A DNA stretch of 64,000 nt, taken from Lewinella sp. LCG006 (lineage in GTDB: Bacteria > Bacteroidota > Bacteroidia > Chitinophagales > Saprospiraceae). Numbering within the stretch: position 1 is the stretch's first letter; each line of letters opens with the position of its first letter. A program made the position numbers and the translations under genes. Below the pieces are notes generated by a model. That model had not been told where the DNA came from, searched no databases, and was given only the letters and a program-made list of their open reading frames with translations. The stretch is from positions 1,045,501-1,109,500 of the forward strand of contig NZ_CP160680.1 in assembly GCF_040784935.1 (NCBI RefSeq), in the 5' to 3' direction. This document shows positions 57,765 to 64,000 of the stretch, one piece after another.

Positions 57765-59873
57765 CTAGCGATTGCTTACCATGATGCGAGCGCTCTGCAT
57801 CCAGCCTTCACCTTGCACACGGAGCAAGTACATACCTGCGGGTAAATTGGATAAATCCATCGTCTCCATATTGGAATTGGCGACTTGCTGCTTGACCAAT
57901 TGACCTTGTAGATTGTAAAGGTTCAGTTGCGCCCTGCTTGCCTGCTGGGGCAATTCTACCTGTAGCACTCCATGCGTAGGATTGGGATAAACCTTAGCCG
58001 TTTCAATAGCTGAGCGTGGTGTTTCGGTGCTTACGATGGCGTCTAAATCTACGCGCCCGAGGAAGCCTGCCGTTTGGTAAACGTAGAGGTAACGATTATC
58101 AGGCGTTACGGCACCAGGGATGGCATAGGTACAAAATCCGGCAACGGGTTCCCAGGTCTGGCCCTGGTCCAAAGAGCGTTGGATGTTTGACAGTAAGTCT
58201 TGCTGTGACGGGAAAAGCTCACCAGAATAATAGGCACCATCGGGACCTACGACTATTTCTCCCGGGGCAGTTACGCCACCACAGGCATCGGTGCTCCAGG
58301 TGAGTCCACCATCGGAAGAGCAGCGTGTTGAGCCGCTGACGGTATTCATAATCGTGGTACTGTTCAAGGCGAACAAGTTGGAAATGGGCTGGTTTGTGAA
58401 CTCCCCGTTGGTGACCAGCGTCCAGCTTTCACCACCGTTGGTAGTAGCGGCAAGCCGCCCGCCATCAAAGCCTACAAAGCCGTTTTGATCATCCAGGAAC
58501 AGCATACAACGAGGAAAACTATTGAGCTCGTGATACACAACCTCCCAGCTCTGCCCACCATCGTCGGAATAAGCACCATGGACAGAACCAAACAGGTAAA
58601 GCCGTCCACCAGGCAACTGCTCAATACTGAAGACGTAAACGGTATCCTGGATTTCTTGGGGGAAAAGCGCCGACCACGTCTGCCCGCCATCCTCTGTAAT
58701 TTGGGGACCTGAGCTGTTGTAGGGAATGATTACCGTCTGCTCGTCTAACACCAGAAAATCGCGGCTGACGGTGTAGAAGTTCGTCGTAATTGGATTCCAG
58801 GTATTCCCACCATCGGTGGTTTTCATCATACCAAATCGCTCCTGTAAAGCGTAGCCAACCTGGTTGGTAGGAAAAGTTATTTTTTCGAGGCTGGGTCGTG
58901 GGGCAGGAAACTGACTGGTAGCCGTCTGCAAAGCATCTTCAGAATACAGGATTTCGGTTCCCCAACTGGCCAGCCAAAAGCGGTTGCCCAAGCGATGTAT
59001 TCCTTCAAAACGGAGGCCAAACTGGCCATTTTGGAGACTTTCTCCGACATTTTCATTGTTCGACCAGGTCACCCCTCCATCCATAGAAATAAAAATATTA
59101 CTAGGGAAAACGTAAGCTACCAGATGGGTTTCGGAAAGTGCTTCCATACGGCGAATGTTTCCCGGCACACCAGTATCCGTCACCAGCATCCAGTTGCTGC
59201 CACCGTTGGTGGATTTAAAAATACGGCGGTTTTGATCGTACATGAAGCCAACATTCTCATTTAGCCAGGTACCGTAAAAGGCATTTACATCAAACTGGTA
59301 GATCGAGTCCCAGGTAGCACCAGCGTCCGTAGTTTTTAGCAATGGGCCACCTTGTTGAAAGAGGTAACCTGTGGTGGCCGTTGGAAAATGTATGCGATCG
59401 CGGTAGTAAAAATCCAGGAGGTTTTCTGTCCAGGTATCGCCACCGTCAGTACTCCGCCAATAGCCTTGATCGCCATGGGAGAGGACGATAACATCATCAC
59501 CGAGGAAATGAAATTCGCGGCCAGCAGTGTAAGTGATCTCGGTAGAAGACCAGCTTTGGCCACCATTGGTACTACGTAATACCAGATTGTCAACCCCTAG
59601 AAAAATGGTCTGACAATCGGTGCCGGGTTTACAGGCGACTAGGTCAAAGTCCAGCCCTTCGGGTGAAGGGAGTAGTTCCCAATTCTGGCCATTATTGGTC
59701 GTGCGAGCTAGCACATTGCAAGTTCCGACAGCCCAGCCATTGCCACTGTCATCGACGTAAACATCGCGGAAGTTGGTCGCAAAATCAAAAGGAGTGATAG
59801 GCTCTACAACGACCTGAGCCGAAAGCGGACTGGCAATAATGCCCAAAAGGAATAGCAGGTAAAGATAACGCAT
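57765..59873 (-). CDS. BNR/YCF48-type propeller protein with T9SS sorting domain
   Basis: From the ATG at 59873 (MRYLYLLFLLGIIASPLSAQ) the product is 702 residues. About twelve Asp-box (BNR) repeats are visible, such as TTNNGQNWEL, STNGGQSWSS, STDGGDTWTE, STNGGSNWML, TTDGGNTWNP, SDDGGQSWEV, TTNGGESWTL and SLDQGQTWEP, which form beta-propellers as in YCF48/sortilin-like proteins. It ends in a type A T9SS domain (AKVYPNPTHGVLQVELPQ ... SARIMVSNR). A surface-exposed binding protein is inferred; no sialidase RIP motif was seen. A larger open frame to 59933 uses weaker starts. Confidence 0.9.
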   Translation of the reverse strand: MRYLYLLFLLGIIASPLSAQVVVEPITPFDFATNFRDVYVDDSGNGWAVGTCNVLARTTNNGQNWELLPSPEGLDFDLVACKPGTDCQTIFLGVDNLVLRSTNGGQSWSSTEITYTAGREFHFLGDDVIVLSHGDQGYWRSTDGGDTWTENLLDFYYRDRIHFPTATTGYLFQQGGPLLKTTDAGATWDSIYQFDVNAFYGTWLNENVGFMYDQNRRIFKSTNGGSNWMLVTDTGVPGNIRRMEALSETHLVAYVFPSNIFISMDGGVTWSNNENVGESLQNGQFGLRFEGIHRLGNRFWLASWGTEILYSEDALQTATSQFPAPRPSLEKITFPTNQVGYALQERFGMMKTTDGGNTWNPITTNFYTVSRDFLVLDEQTVIIPYNSSGPQITEDGGQTWSALFPQEIQDTVYVFSIEQLPGGRLYLFGSVHGAYSDDGGQSWEVVYHELNSFPRCMLFLDDQNGFVGFDGGRLAATTNGGESWTLVTNGEFTNQPISNLFALNSTTIMNTVSGSTRCSSDGGLTWSTDACGGVTAPGEIVVGPDGAYYSGELFPSQQDLLSNIQRSLDQGQTWEPVAGFCTYAIPGAVTPDNRYLYVYQTAGFLGRVDLDAIVSTETPRSAIETAKVYPNPTHGVLQVELPQQASRAQLNLYNLQGQLVKQQVANSNMETMDLSNLPAGMYLLRVQGEGWMQSARIMVSNR

Positions 59874-59984
59874 AAGCATAGGGTTTTTTGGTTGAATAAT
59901 GCATTGGACAGCCGTTTTGGATCTCCTCTGCAAAATTACACGACGCCTGGGGTAGAGGTATCCGGTAATTCTGATAGATGAAAA

Positions 59985-60130
59985 CTATGGGAATTCATGG
60001 AGTGCTCGCTCGCGCTCGCGGGAAGTGCTCACTGCGTTTGCGGGGGTACTCTCCCGATTCTCGGGATCGTGGGGGTATTCGCTGCGCTCACGGGGGTGAC
60101 TTCTCCCGATTCTCGGGAGCGTGGGGAAAT
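59985..60130. repeat. GC-rich palindromic direct-repeat cluster
   Basis: CTCCCGATTCTCGGGA occurs twice (near 60051 and 60105), each followed by GCGTGGGG or TCGTGGGG; around them lie CTCGCTCGCGCTCGCGGG and GCTGCGCTCACGGGGG variants. The repeated unit itself is palindromic. It is non-coding and separates the BNR gene from the DUF1295 gene. Confidence 0.55.
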
Positions 60131-60132
60131 CT

Positions 60133-60918
60133 CTAGTAGACGCCAGGAATGAGCTTCGCGGTACTCGCCCTATACTGTTGGAAGGCAGGCAGGTGGCCGT
60201 ATTTCTCCTCATTGGATTTTTCTAACAGCGGGATGCCACTCAAGCCAAGGAGGAGGCTGGTGATCCAAACGGGGCTAATCATGGCCAACCATTCCACTCC
60301 GGTTAATACGGGGGTACAAGCGATAAAAATGCCTAGCCAAACTAAAATTTCTCCCGTATAATTGGGAAAACGTACAATACTAAAGAGGCCTTCTTCCATG
60401 AATTTACCTTCGTTGCCAGCAGTGGTTCTGAACTTGAATTTTTGAGCATCAGCAACCGTCTCCACCAGTAAGCCAAAAAGAAAAATGGCTGCTCCAATGG
60501 GCAAACTTACGGAGAGTGAAGCTTCCTCTACTTGCGCCTGGGTGGCGGTGAGTGCAATGACTACCGGTAGTAGAATCACCCAAATACTTACGCCTTGAAT
60601 CACCCAGAAGCTACCAAAGCGCCACCATACCGGGCGCATTTCGTCGAAACGGTGGTCTTTTCCTTTGGTTAAAACTCTGGTAAAAAGGTAGCTTCCTAAT
60701 CGGATCGACCAGAGGCTGGGCATTAGCGCAATCAGTACACGGTAAATATGATCAACGGTTCCTGCAAAAAAGAAAAACGCAATGGTAATCAACAAAAAAG
60801 TAAAGGAATAGGTCAGGTCTGTAAGCTTATCCGTTTGGTACTTATAGGCGATGATAAACACTATCACATTGATAGTCATTGAGATGATAAAACTTAGGAC
60901 CAAGGGGTTGGATAGCAT
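60133..60918 (-). CDS. DUF1295 (steroid-5-alpha-reductase-like) membrane protein
   Basis: A 261-residue protein with about six membrane helices. It matches the DUF1295 family: YKYQTDKLTDLTYSFTFLL near the start, SLWSIRLGSYLFTRVLTKGKDHRFDEMRP, a central WVIQGVSIWVILLPVV and the C-terminal FPNYTGEILVWLGIFIAC, PLLEKSNEEKYG. Relatives include isoprenylcysteine methyltransferases and steroid reductases, and act on lipids; the substrate is unknown. It is divergently transcribed from the deacetylase gene. Confidence 0.92.
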   Translation of the reverse strand: MLSNPLVLSFIISMTINVIVFIIAYKYQTDKLTDLTYSFTFLLITIAFFFFAGTVDHIYRVLIALMPSLWSIRLGSYLFTRVLTKGKDHRFDEMRPVWWRFGSFWVIQGVSIWVILLPVVIALTATQAQVEEASLSVSLPIGAAIFLFGLLVETVADAQKFKFRTTAGNEGKFMEEGLFSIVRFPNYTGEILVWLGIFIACTPVLTGVEWLAMISPVWITSLLLGLSGIPLLEKSNEEKYGHLPAFQQYRASTAKLIPGVY

Positions 60919-61009
60919 TTTTTTCTTTTTACTTTTAAAGCCTGCAAGAGCTATAACAAAGCCGCTGCTATTAAGATCACGCTGTGACTATAAAATCAAA
61001 GCCCCAACA

Positions 61010-61816
61010 ATGATGCTGCCTGAAAAAAAACGGATGCGTTCCTTCTTTTCGATTTTTTTTGTGGTATTCATCCTGCTACTGAATGGTTGTAGTACCACCA
61101 AAAACAGGCCTGCAGGCTCTACGAGGCCAATGGTTATTTTAAAACTGGATGACCTCTGGTTTGAAGACGGGTTGGTACACCCCGGTTGGATACAAGTGGT
61201 GGATTTCCTGAATAGCATGAAGGTAAAAGGAACCATAGGCATTGTTGGTAATTCATTGGAGGAGGGAGACTCCACCTATTTTAACTGGATCAAACAACGC
61301 CACGAGGAAGGTTACGAAATCTGGCACCACGGTTTTTGCCATTGCCGTCATCAAGAAGAGGAGGTAGAGATCAGGGAATACCGGGGCGAAAACCTGGCTG
61401 CACAAACGGAAAGCTTGCTAAATACCCAGCAGCTTGCCCAGGAAAAATTAGGTATCACACTTCGCTCCTTCGGTGCGCCTTACAATTCTACCGACCAACA
61501 CACCGCTAGCGCGCTGGCTGAAATCCCGGATTTGAAAGTTTGGATGTACAAGGAAACAGATTGCTCGACTGACAAATTTCTGCTGCCACGAATTGCGGAA
61601 GTTAATATCGAATACCCTGTGCACCAGCCCGATTTTGAACAGTTCAAACAGGGTTACGAACAGTTCAAAAACGAACCGGTGCTGGTCATCCAGGGACATC
61701 CCCGCAGCTGGGTGGAAGATGAAAGCCGCTTTGAGGCGTTTAAAAGAATTATCCTTTTTCTCGTCGAGGAGAAGGTGACGTTTGTGACGCCTTATGGGTA
61801 TTATTTGAGGGAGTAA
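61010..61816 (+). CDS. Polysaccharide deacetylase-like lipoprotein
   Basis: From the ATG at 61010 the product is 268 residues with a lipoprotein signal (RSFFSIFFVVFILLLNGC, Cys near residue 25); a longer frame to 60851 lies over the divergent gene's start and lacks support. The domain has ILKLDDLWFEDG (Asp-Asp of the metal site), IWHHGFCHCRH (two His), LRSFGAPYNSTD and VLVIQGHPRSW (catalytic His) of the carbohydrate esterase 4-like NodB fold. It probably removes acetyl groups from a polysaccharide in the periplasm or at the membrane; the substrate is unknown. Confidence 0.85.
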   Translation: MMLPEKKRMRSFFSIFFVVFILLLNGCSTTKNRPAGSTRPMVILKLDDLWFEDGLVHPGWIQVVDFLNSMKVKGTIGIVGNSLEEGDSTYFNWIKQRHEEGYEIWHHGFCHCRHQEEEVEIREYRGENLAAQTESLLNTQQLAQEKLGITLRSFGAPYNSTDQHTASALAEIPDLKVWMYKETDCSTDKFLLPRIAEVNIEYPVHQPDFEQFKQGYEQFKNEPVLVIQGHPRSWVEDESRFEAFKRIILFLVEEKVTFVTPYGYYLRE

Positions 61817-61885
61817 GGGAACTCTATTCTAATAACGAGGCGTTTACTTAGCCGATTAAAAAAAAGCGACCACACCCCTTTCGCC

Positions 61886-62173
61886 ATGGACGACCAACAT
61901 TGCCCGATCTGCCAACGACCACTAGGAAATAGCAAACGCGTTTCCAAACATCATCTTATCCCGAAATCCAGAGGCGGGAAGCATACCGATACGATTCTGA
62001 TCCACAATATCTGTCACCAAAAGATCCACTCTGTTTTCACGGAAAAAGAGCTCAGGGATGAATTCCATACCGCAGAAAAACTGAGGGAACACGAAGAAAT
62101 GCGTAAATTCATACACTGGGTCGCCAAAAAGGACATCAACTTCTACCAGACGAACAAAAAATTGAAGAGGTAA
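61886..62173 (+). CDS. Small HNH endonuclease
   Basis: A 95-residue protein with an HNH/treble-clef core: CPICQRPL (first Cys pair), KHHLIPKSRGGKHTDTILIHN (His, His-Leu, Asn) and CHQKIHSVFTEKEL (second zinc and catalytic His). It is about the smallest size for a stand-alone HNH domain. Stand-alone HNH proteins can nick DNA; the partner or target is unknown. It lies between the deacetylase and the GreA-like gene with short gaps on both sides. Confidence 0.88.
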   Translation: MDDQHCPICQRPLGNSKRVSKHHLIPKSRGGKHTDTILIHNICHQKIHSVFTEKELRDEFHTAEKLREHEEMRKFIHWVAKKDINFYQTNKKLKR

Positions 62174-62180
62174 GAGCGGC

Positions 62181-62645
62181 TCAATAAACCTCAAGAATCT
62201 TCTCTTTCTTACCATTAAAGACAATCTCCTCCCCTACCCTTTTCCCCAGCAGCAGCTGCCCAATGGGCGCATCCGACGAAAGACAAAAACATTCCTTTTC
62301 CGATACGACGACTCGCCCCAGGCTCACTGACAGAAAATACGTCCGCTGATCGGTAACCACCAAACTACCTTGGCGGATGTGGCCATGGTGTTGCTCAAGA
62401 TTGATTTGCAGGAGCTGGCTGTGCGTTTGCTTCGCCAACTCTAATTGGGCAGTTATTTTATCAGCTTCCATCTGCATCATGGCACGGCCCGTCTCGTATT
62501 TATCACCGGCACTGCTTTTGGTTTCGTTCCGCTTGGATTCCTCAATCGAGTCGATGGCCTTTTGTAGATCGGTCATCTTAGCGGCGAGGTTGGCCAGGCA
62601 AGTCTGATGAAGTCGCTGTTTCAATTGCATCATACGGAAGGTCAT
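62181..62645 (-). CDS. GreA/GreB-like transcription elongation factor paralogue
   Basis: A 154-residue protein with an N-terminal coiled coil (about residues 5-80) and a C-terminal FKBP-like GreA/GreB domain (GSLVVTDQRTYFLSVSLG, SSDAPIGQLLLGKRVGEEIVF, KILEVY). The tip of the coiled coil, ETKSSAGDKYETGRAMMQ, aligns with the GDLSENAEY acid tip of GreA, so Asp and Glu that reach the RNA polymerase active site seem kept. Such proteins in Bacteroidota are often misnamed 3-oxoacyl-ACP synthase. A role in rescuing backtracked RNA polymerase is inferred. Confidence 0.85.
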   Translation of the reverse strand: MTFRMMQLKQRLHQTCLANLAAKMTDLQKAIDSIEESKRNETKSSAGDKYETGRAMMQMEADKITAQLELAKQTHSQLLQINLEQHHGHIRQGSLVVTDQRTYFLSVSLGRVVVSEKECFCLSSDAPIGQLLLGKRVGEEIVFNGKKEKILEVY

Positions 62646-62929
62646 TTGTTAACTTCTTCGAGGTCAAATTACGCTAATTTCCTGTCGCTTCTATCGCACT
62701 GACCACTTATACTGAAAAACCTGCCTACCGCCCCCGAGGAGGAGCCACCTATCCCGGCAGCCTGGGAAAACAACGTCATTGCCCCCAACTTGCAGTCATC
62801 ATTAGGAAGAAAGGCTGTTGACTGTCTGTCACCAACCTCCTCTTGATTAAAATAAGACTTAAAGCAAAACACCTAAAACCTTTTCCACTTATGACCTATA
62901 TCCAATTTTTTACTAAAAATCAAAACCCT

Positions 62930-63907
62930 ATGATTACTATTCATTCTCTTCGATTTAGCTCTTTTCATAAAGGACTATTTGTTCTTTTGGTTTGTCTCAG
63001 CTTTGGCTTTAGCCTAAAGGCACAAATGGTCAATGGTTATAATGTTCGTTCAGTAGCCTACAGCGGGACAGAATCTGGTTTTTTTGAGCAAACCGGCCCT
63101 ACCACCTGGGCGGAATACAAAGGCAATAGCCGGCAGGTACACGATACCTTTACGGAGAATAACCGCGACGAATGGTCGGTGTATCTCACCAAAAGCAATG
63201 GTGCTGCAATACAGATTGATCTGCACACCAAAAAAATGTACTACAACCGCAATTTCCTTTTCAATGTAAACGGCGCCAGCACTAGCCTACGCTACCCTCG
63301 GCCTGCGGGTGCGGGTTGGTCTACCTATAAAGCTAGAGGTACCAATGGTAAACAGACCATTACCCTTACGCAGACCAGCCCAACCCAATGGGTAGAACTG
63401 ACACAAATGGGAGCAACTCCTGCTAGTACCCAACCCGTAAGTCGGGCCAGAACAGCATCTACGGCATCTACCCGCTCCCTTGCCAATACGACCAGAGAAT
63501 GGGAGGAAACACACCGCGACCAATGGTCGGTTTACTTAAAAGCAGGGGAAGAACGTCTGCAAATTGACCTGCATCGCCGCGAGCTGATCTATTCTAATCG
63601 TACGGTGGCGATCGCCGAATTCCAAGACAAAATGAACGGCTACAACGCTATGGGCGTCATTTCCGGCAACAGTGAAGGCTTACGCATCGGACAGTTTACC
63701 GAGGTAGCCAACAATGTTTGGAAAGAACTCAGCGATGAAGGCAACTGGTACCACTTCCGTGAAACCCACCGTGACGAGTGGTCGGTCTACCTCCACGATG
63801 CCAGCCGCAATGTATTTATCCAGATCGATTTGCATCGTCAGAAAATACGCTACCGGGCAGGCGACGAAGCATACCGCGACTTGTACAATGTGTTGAGTGC
63901 TTATTAG
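62930..63907 (+). CDS. Secreted protein with three copies of an unrecognised WSVYL/IDLH repeat
   Basis: From the ATG at 62930 the product is 325 residues with a signal peptide (FHKGLFVLLVCLSFGFSLKAQ). Three similar units follow: NNRDEWSVYLTKSNG with IQIDLHTKKMYYN, HRDQWSVYLKAGEE with LQIDLHRRELIY, and HRDEWSVYLHDASR with FIQIDLHRQKIRY. Each unit is preceded by a Trp-rich strand (TTWAEYKG, TREWEETH, NVWKELSDEGNW). The pattern suggests a beta-trefoil-like or three-bladed fold. I cannot assign a known family; lectin-like ligand binding is one guess. ATGs at 62843 and 62891 are alternative starts. It is followed by a palindromic terminator. Confidence 0.85.
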   Translation: MITIHSLRFSSFHKGLFVLLVCLSFGFSLKAQMVNGYNVRSVAYSGTESGFFEQTGPTTWAEYKGNSRQVHDTFTENNRDEWSVYLTKSNGAAIQIDLHTKKMYYNRNFLFNVNGASTSLRYPRPAGAGWSTYKARGTNGKQTITLTQTSPTQWVELTQMGATPASTQPVSRARTASTASTRSLANTTREWEETHRDQWSVYLKAGEERLQIDLHRRELIYSNRTVAIAEFQDKMNGYNAMGVISGNSEGLRIGQFTEVANNVWKELSDEGNWYHFRETHRDEWSVYLHDASRNVFIQIDLHRQKIRYRAGDEAYRDLYNVLSAY

Positions 63908-63927
63908 TACAAGGCTGATTTTAAGCA

Positions 63928-63956
63928 AAAATCTCGGACGAGTCGTCCGAGATTTT
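63928..63956. terminator. Palindromic terminator
   Basis: AAAATCTCGGACGA (63928-63941) and TCGTCCGAGATTTT (63943-63956) are exact complements around one base; the run TTTTCT follows. It can end the gene on the left and the partial minus-strand gene on the right. Confidence 0.8.
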
Positions 63957-64000
63957 CTATTTCATCGGCAACAAGCGCGAATCTGCCAGCGCTGCTGTCC
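63957..64000 (-). CDS. Possible C-terminus of a minus-strand gene entering from the right edge
   Basis: On the minus strand a frame reads ALADSRLLPMK and a TAG stop at 63957-63959, directly after the terminator palindrome. Only 13 codons are visible, so the product is unknown and the call rests on context alone. Confidence 0.3.
   Translation of the reverse strand, partial: TAALADSRLLPMK

Noticed and set aside
60851-61009. 53 extra N-terminal codons of the polysaccharide deacetylase
   Set aside because: They overlap the divergent DUF1295 start and would mask the lipoprotein signal.
1-64000. CRISPR arrays, tRNA, rRNA, phage or integrase genes
   Set aside because: No regular spacer-repeat arrays, cloverleaf-like segments, rRNA motifs or phage structural genes were found by reading; short tRNAs could still escape visual inspection.

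Overview
The window looks like chromosome of a Bacteroidota bacterium, most likely a Lewinella-like member of the Saprospiria. The signs are several secreted proteins with type IX secretion (T9SS) C-terminal sorting domains, a TonB-dependent receptor with a carboxypeptidase-like N-terminal domain, xylA/xylB, TAnnTTTG-type -7 promoter boxes, few Shine-Dalgarno sequences and many small lipoproteins. This is inference from gene content; there is no rRNA, tRNA or other phylogenetic marker here, and no phage, CRISPR array or complete insertion sequence.

Layout. 1-3.5 kb: a partial secreted PKD-type protein, then an ECF sigma factor translationally coupled to a membrane-anchored beta-barrel protein. 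3.6-9 kb: a TA-bounded inverted-repeat element, a PaaI-type thioesterase, a HAD-like phosphatase, a TIGR01777 epimerase and a peptide-binding lipoprotein. 9-13.6 kb: a TonB-C/TPR protein, a GNAT enzyme, a subclass B1 metallo-beta-lactamase with all zinc ligands, a secreted endonuclease I and a DUF6159 membrane protein. 14-22 kb: exported hydrolases and lipoproteins (GH3, choice-of-anchor B, PhoD-like phosphatase, DUF6503, PD40). 22-30 kb: CtpA-type protease, Lrp/AsnC regulator, a ZnuD-like TonB receptor with a lipoprotein and a His-rich protein (a probable metal-uptake locus, interrupted by a MITE-like element) and a GT39 glycosyltransferase. 30-31.3 kb: an AT-rich patch with an orphan gene of possibly foreign origin.

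31.3-38.2 kb is the most intriguing region: seven consecutive minus-strand genes encoding two ATP-grasp ligases, an AstE/aspartoacylase-like deacylase, a very acidic small protein, an EamA exporter, a PLP-dependent decarboxylase and a carbon-nitrogen hydrolase. The first four form a tight unit with overlapping ends. Ligation, deacylation, decarboxylation, amide hydrolysis and export could together make or modify a peptide-like metabolite or protein tail. The first ATP-grasp gene appears to continue 5' of its first ATG, so its start codon is non-canonical or unresolved.

38.4-44.8 kb: a T9SS subtilase carrying SLH-like repeats, another T9SS protein, an M28 peptidase and a GNAT enzyme. 44.9-47.8 kb: xylB-xylA. 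48-51.9 kb: a MITE directly before a Crp/Fnr-type regulator, then YceI - porin - YceI with a perfect Crp/Fnr-like palindrome upstream. 52-64 kb: a WG-repeat/LRR fusion, an N-terminal-OmpA protein, an ABC-F ATPase with one degenerate ATP site, a BNR-repeat T9SS protein, DUF1295 protein, polysaccharide deacetylase, HNH endonuclease, a GreA-like protein and a protein with a threefold repeat that I do not recognise.

Non-coding DNA is rich in structure: three TA-bounded inverted-repeat elements of 142-167 bp, a dispersed two-module repeat found at six sites (often touching gene starts), several strong hairpin terminators and GC-rich palindromic clusters.
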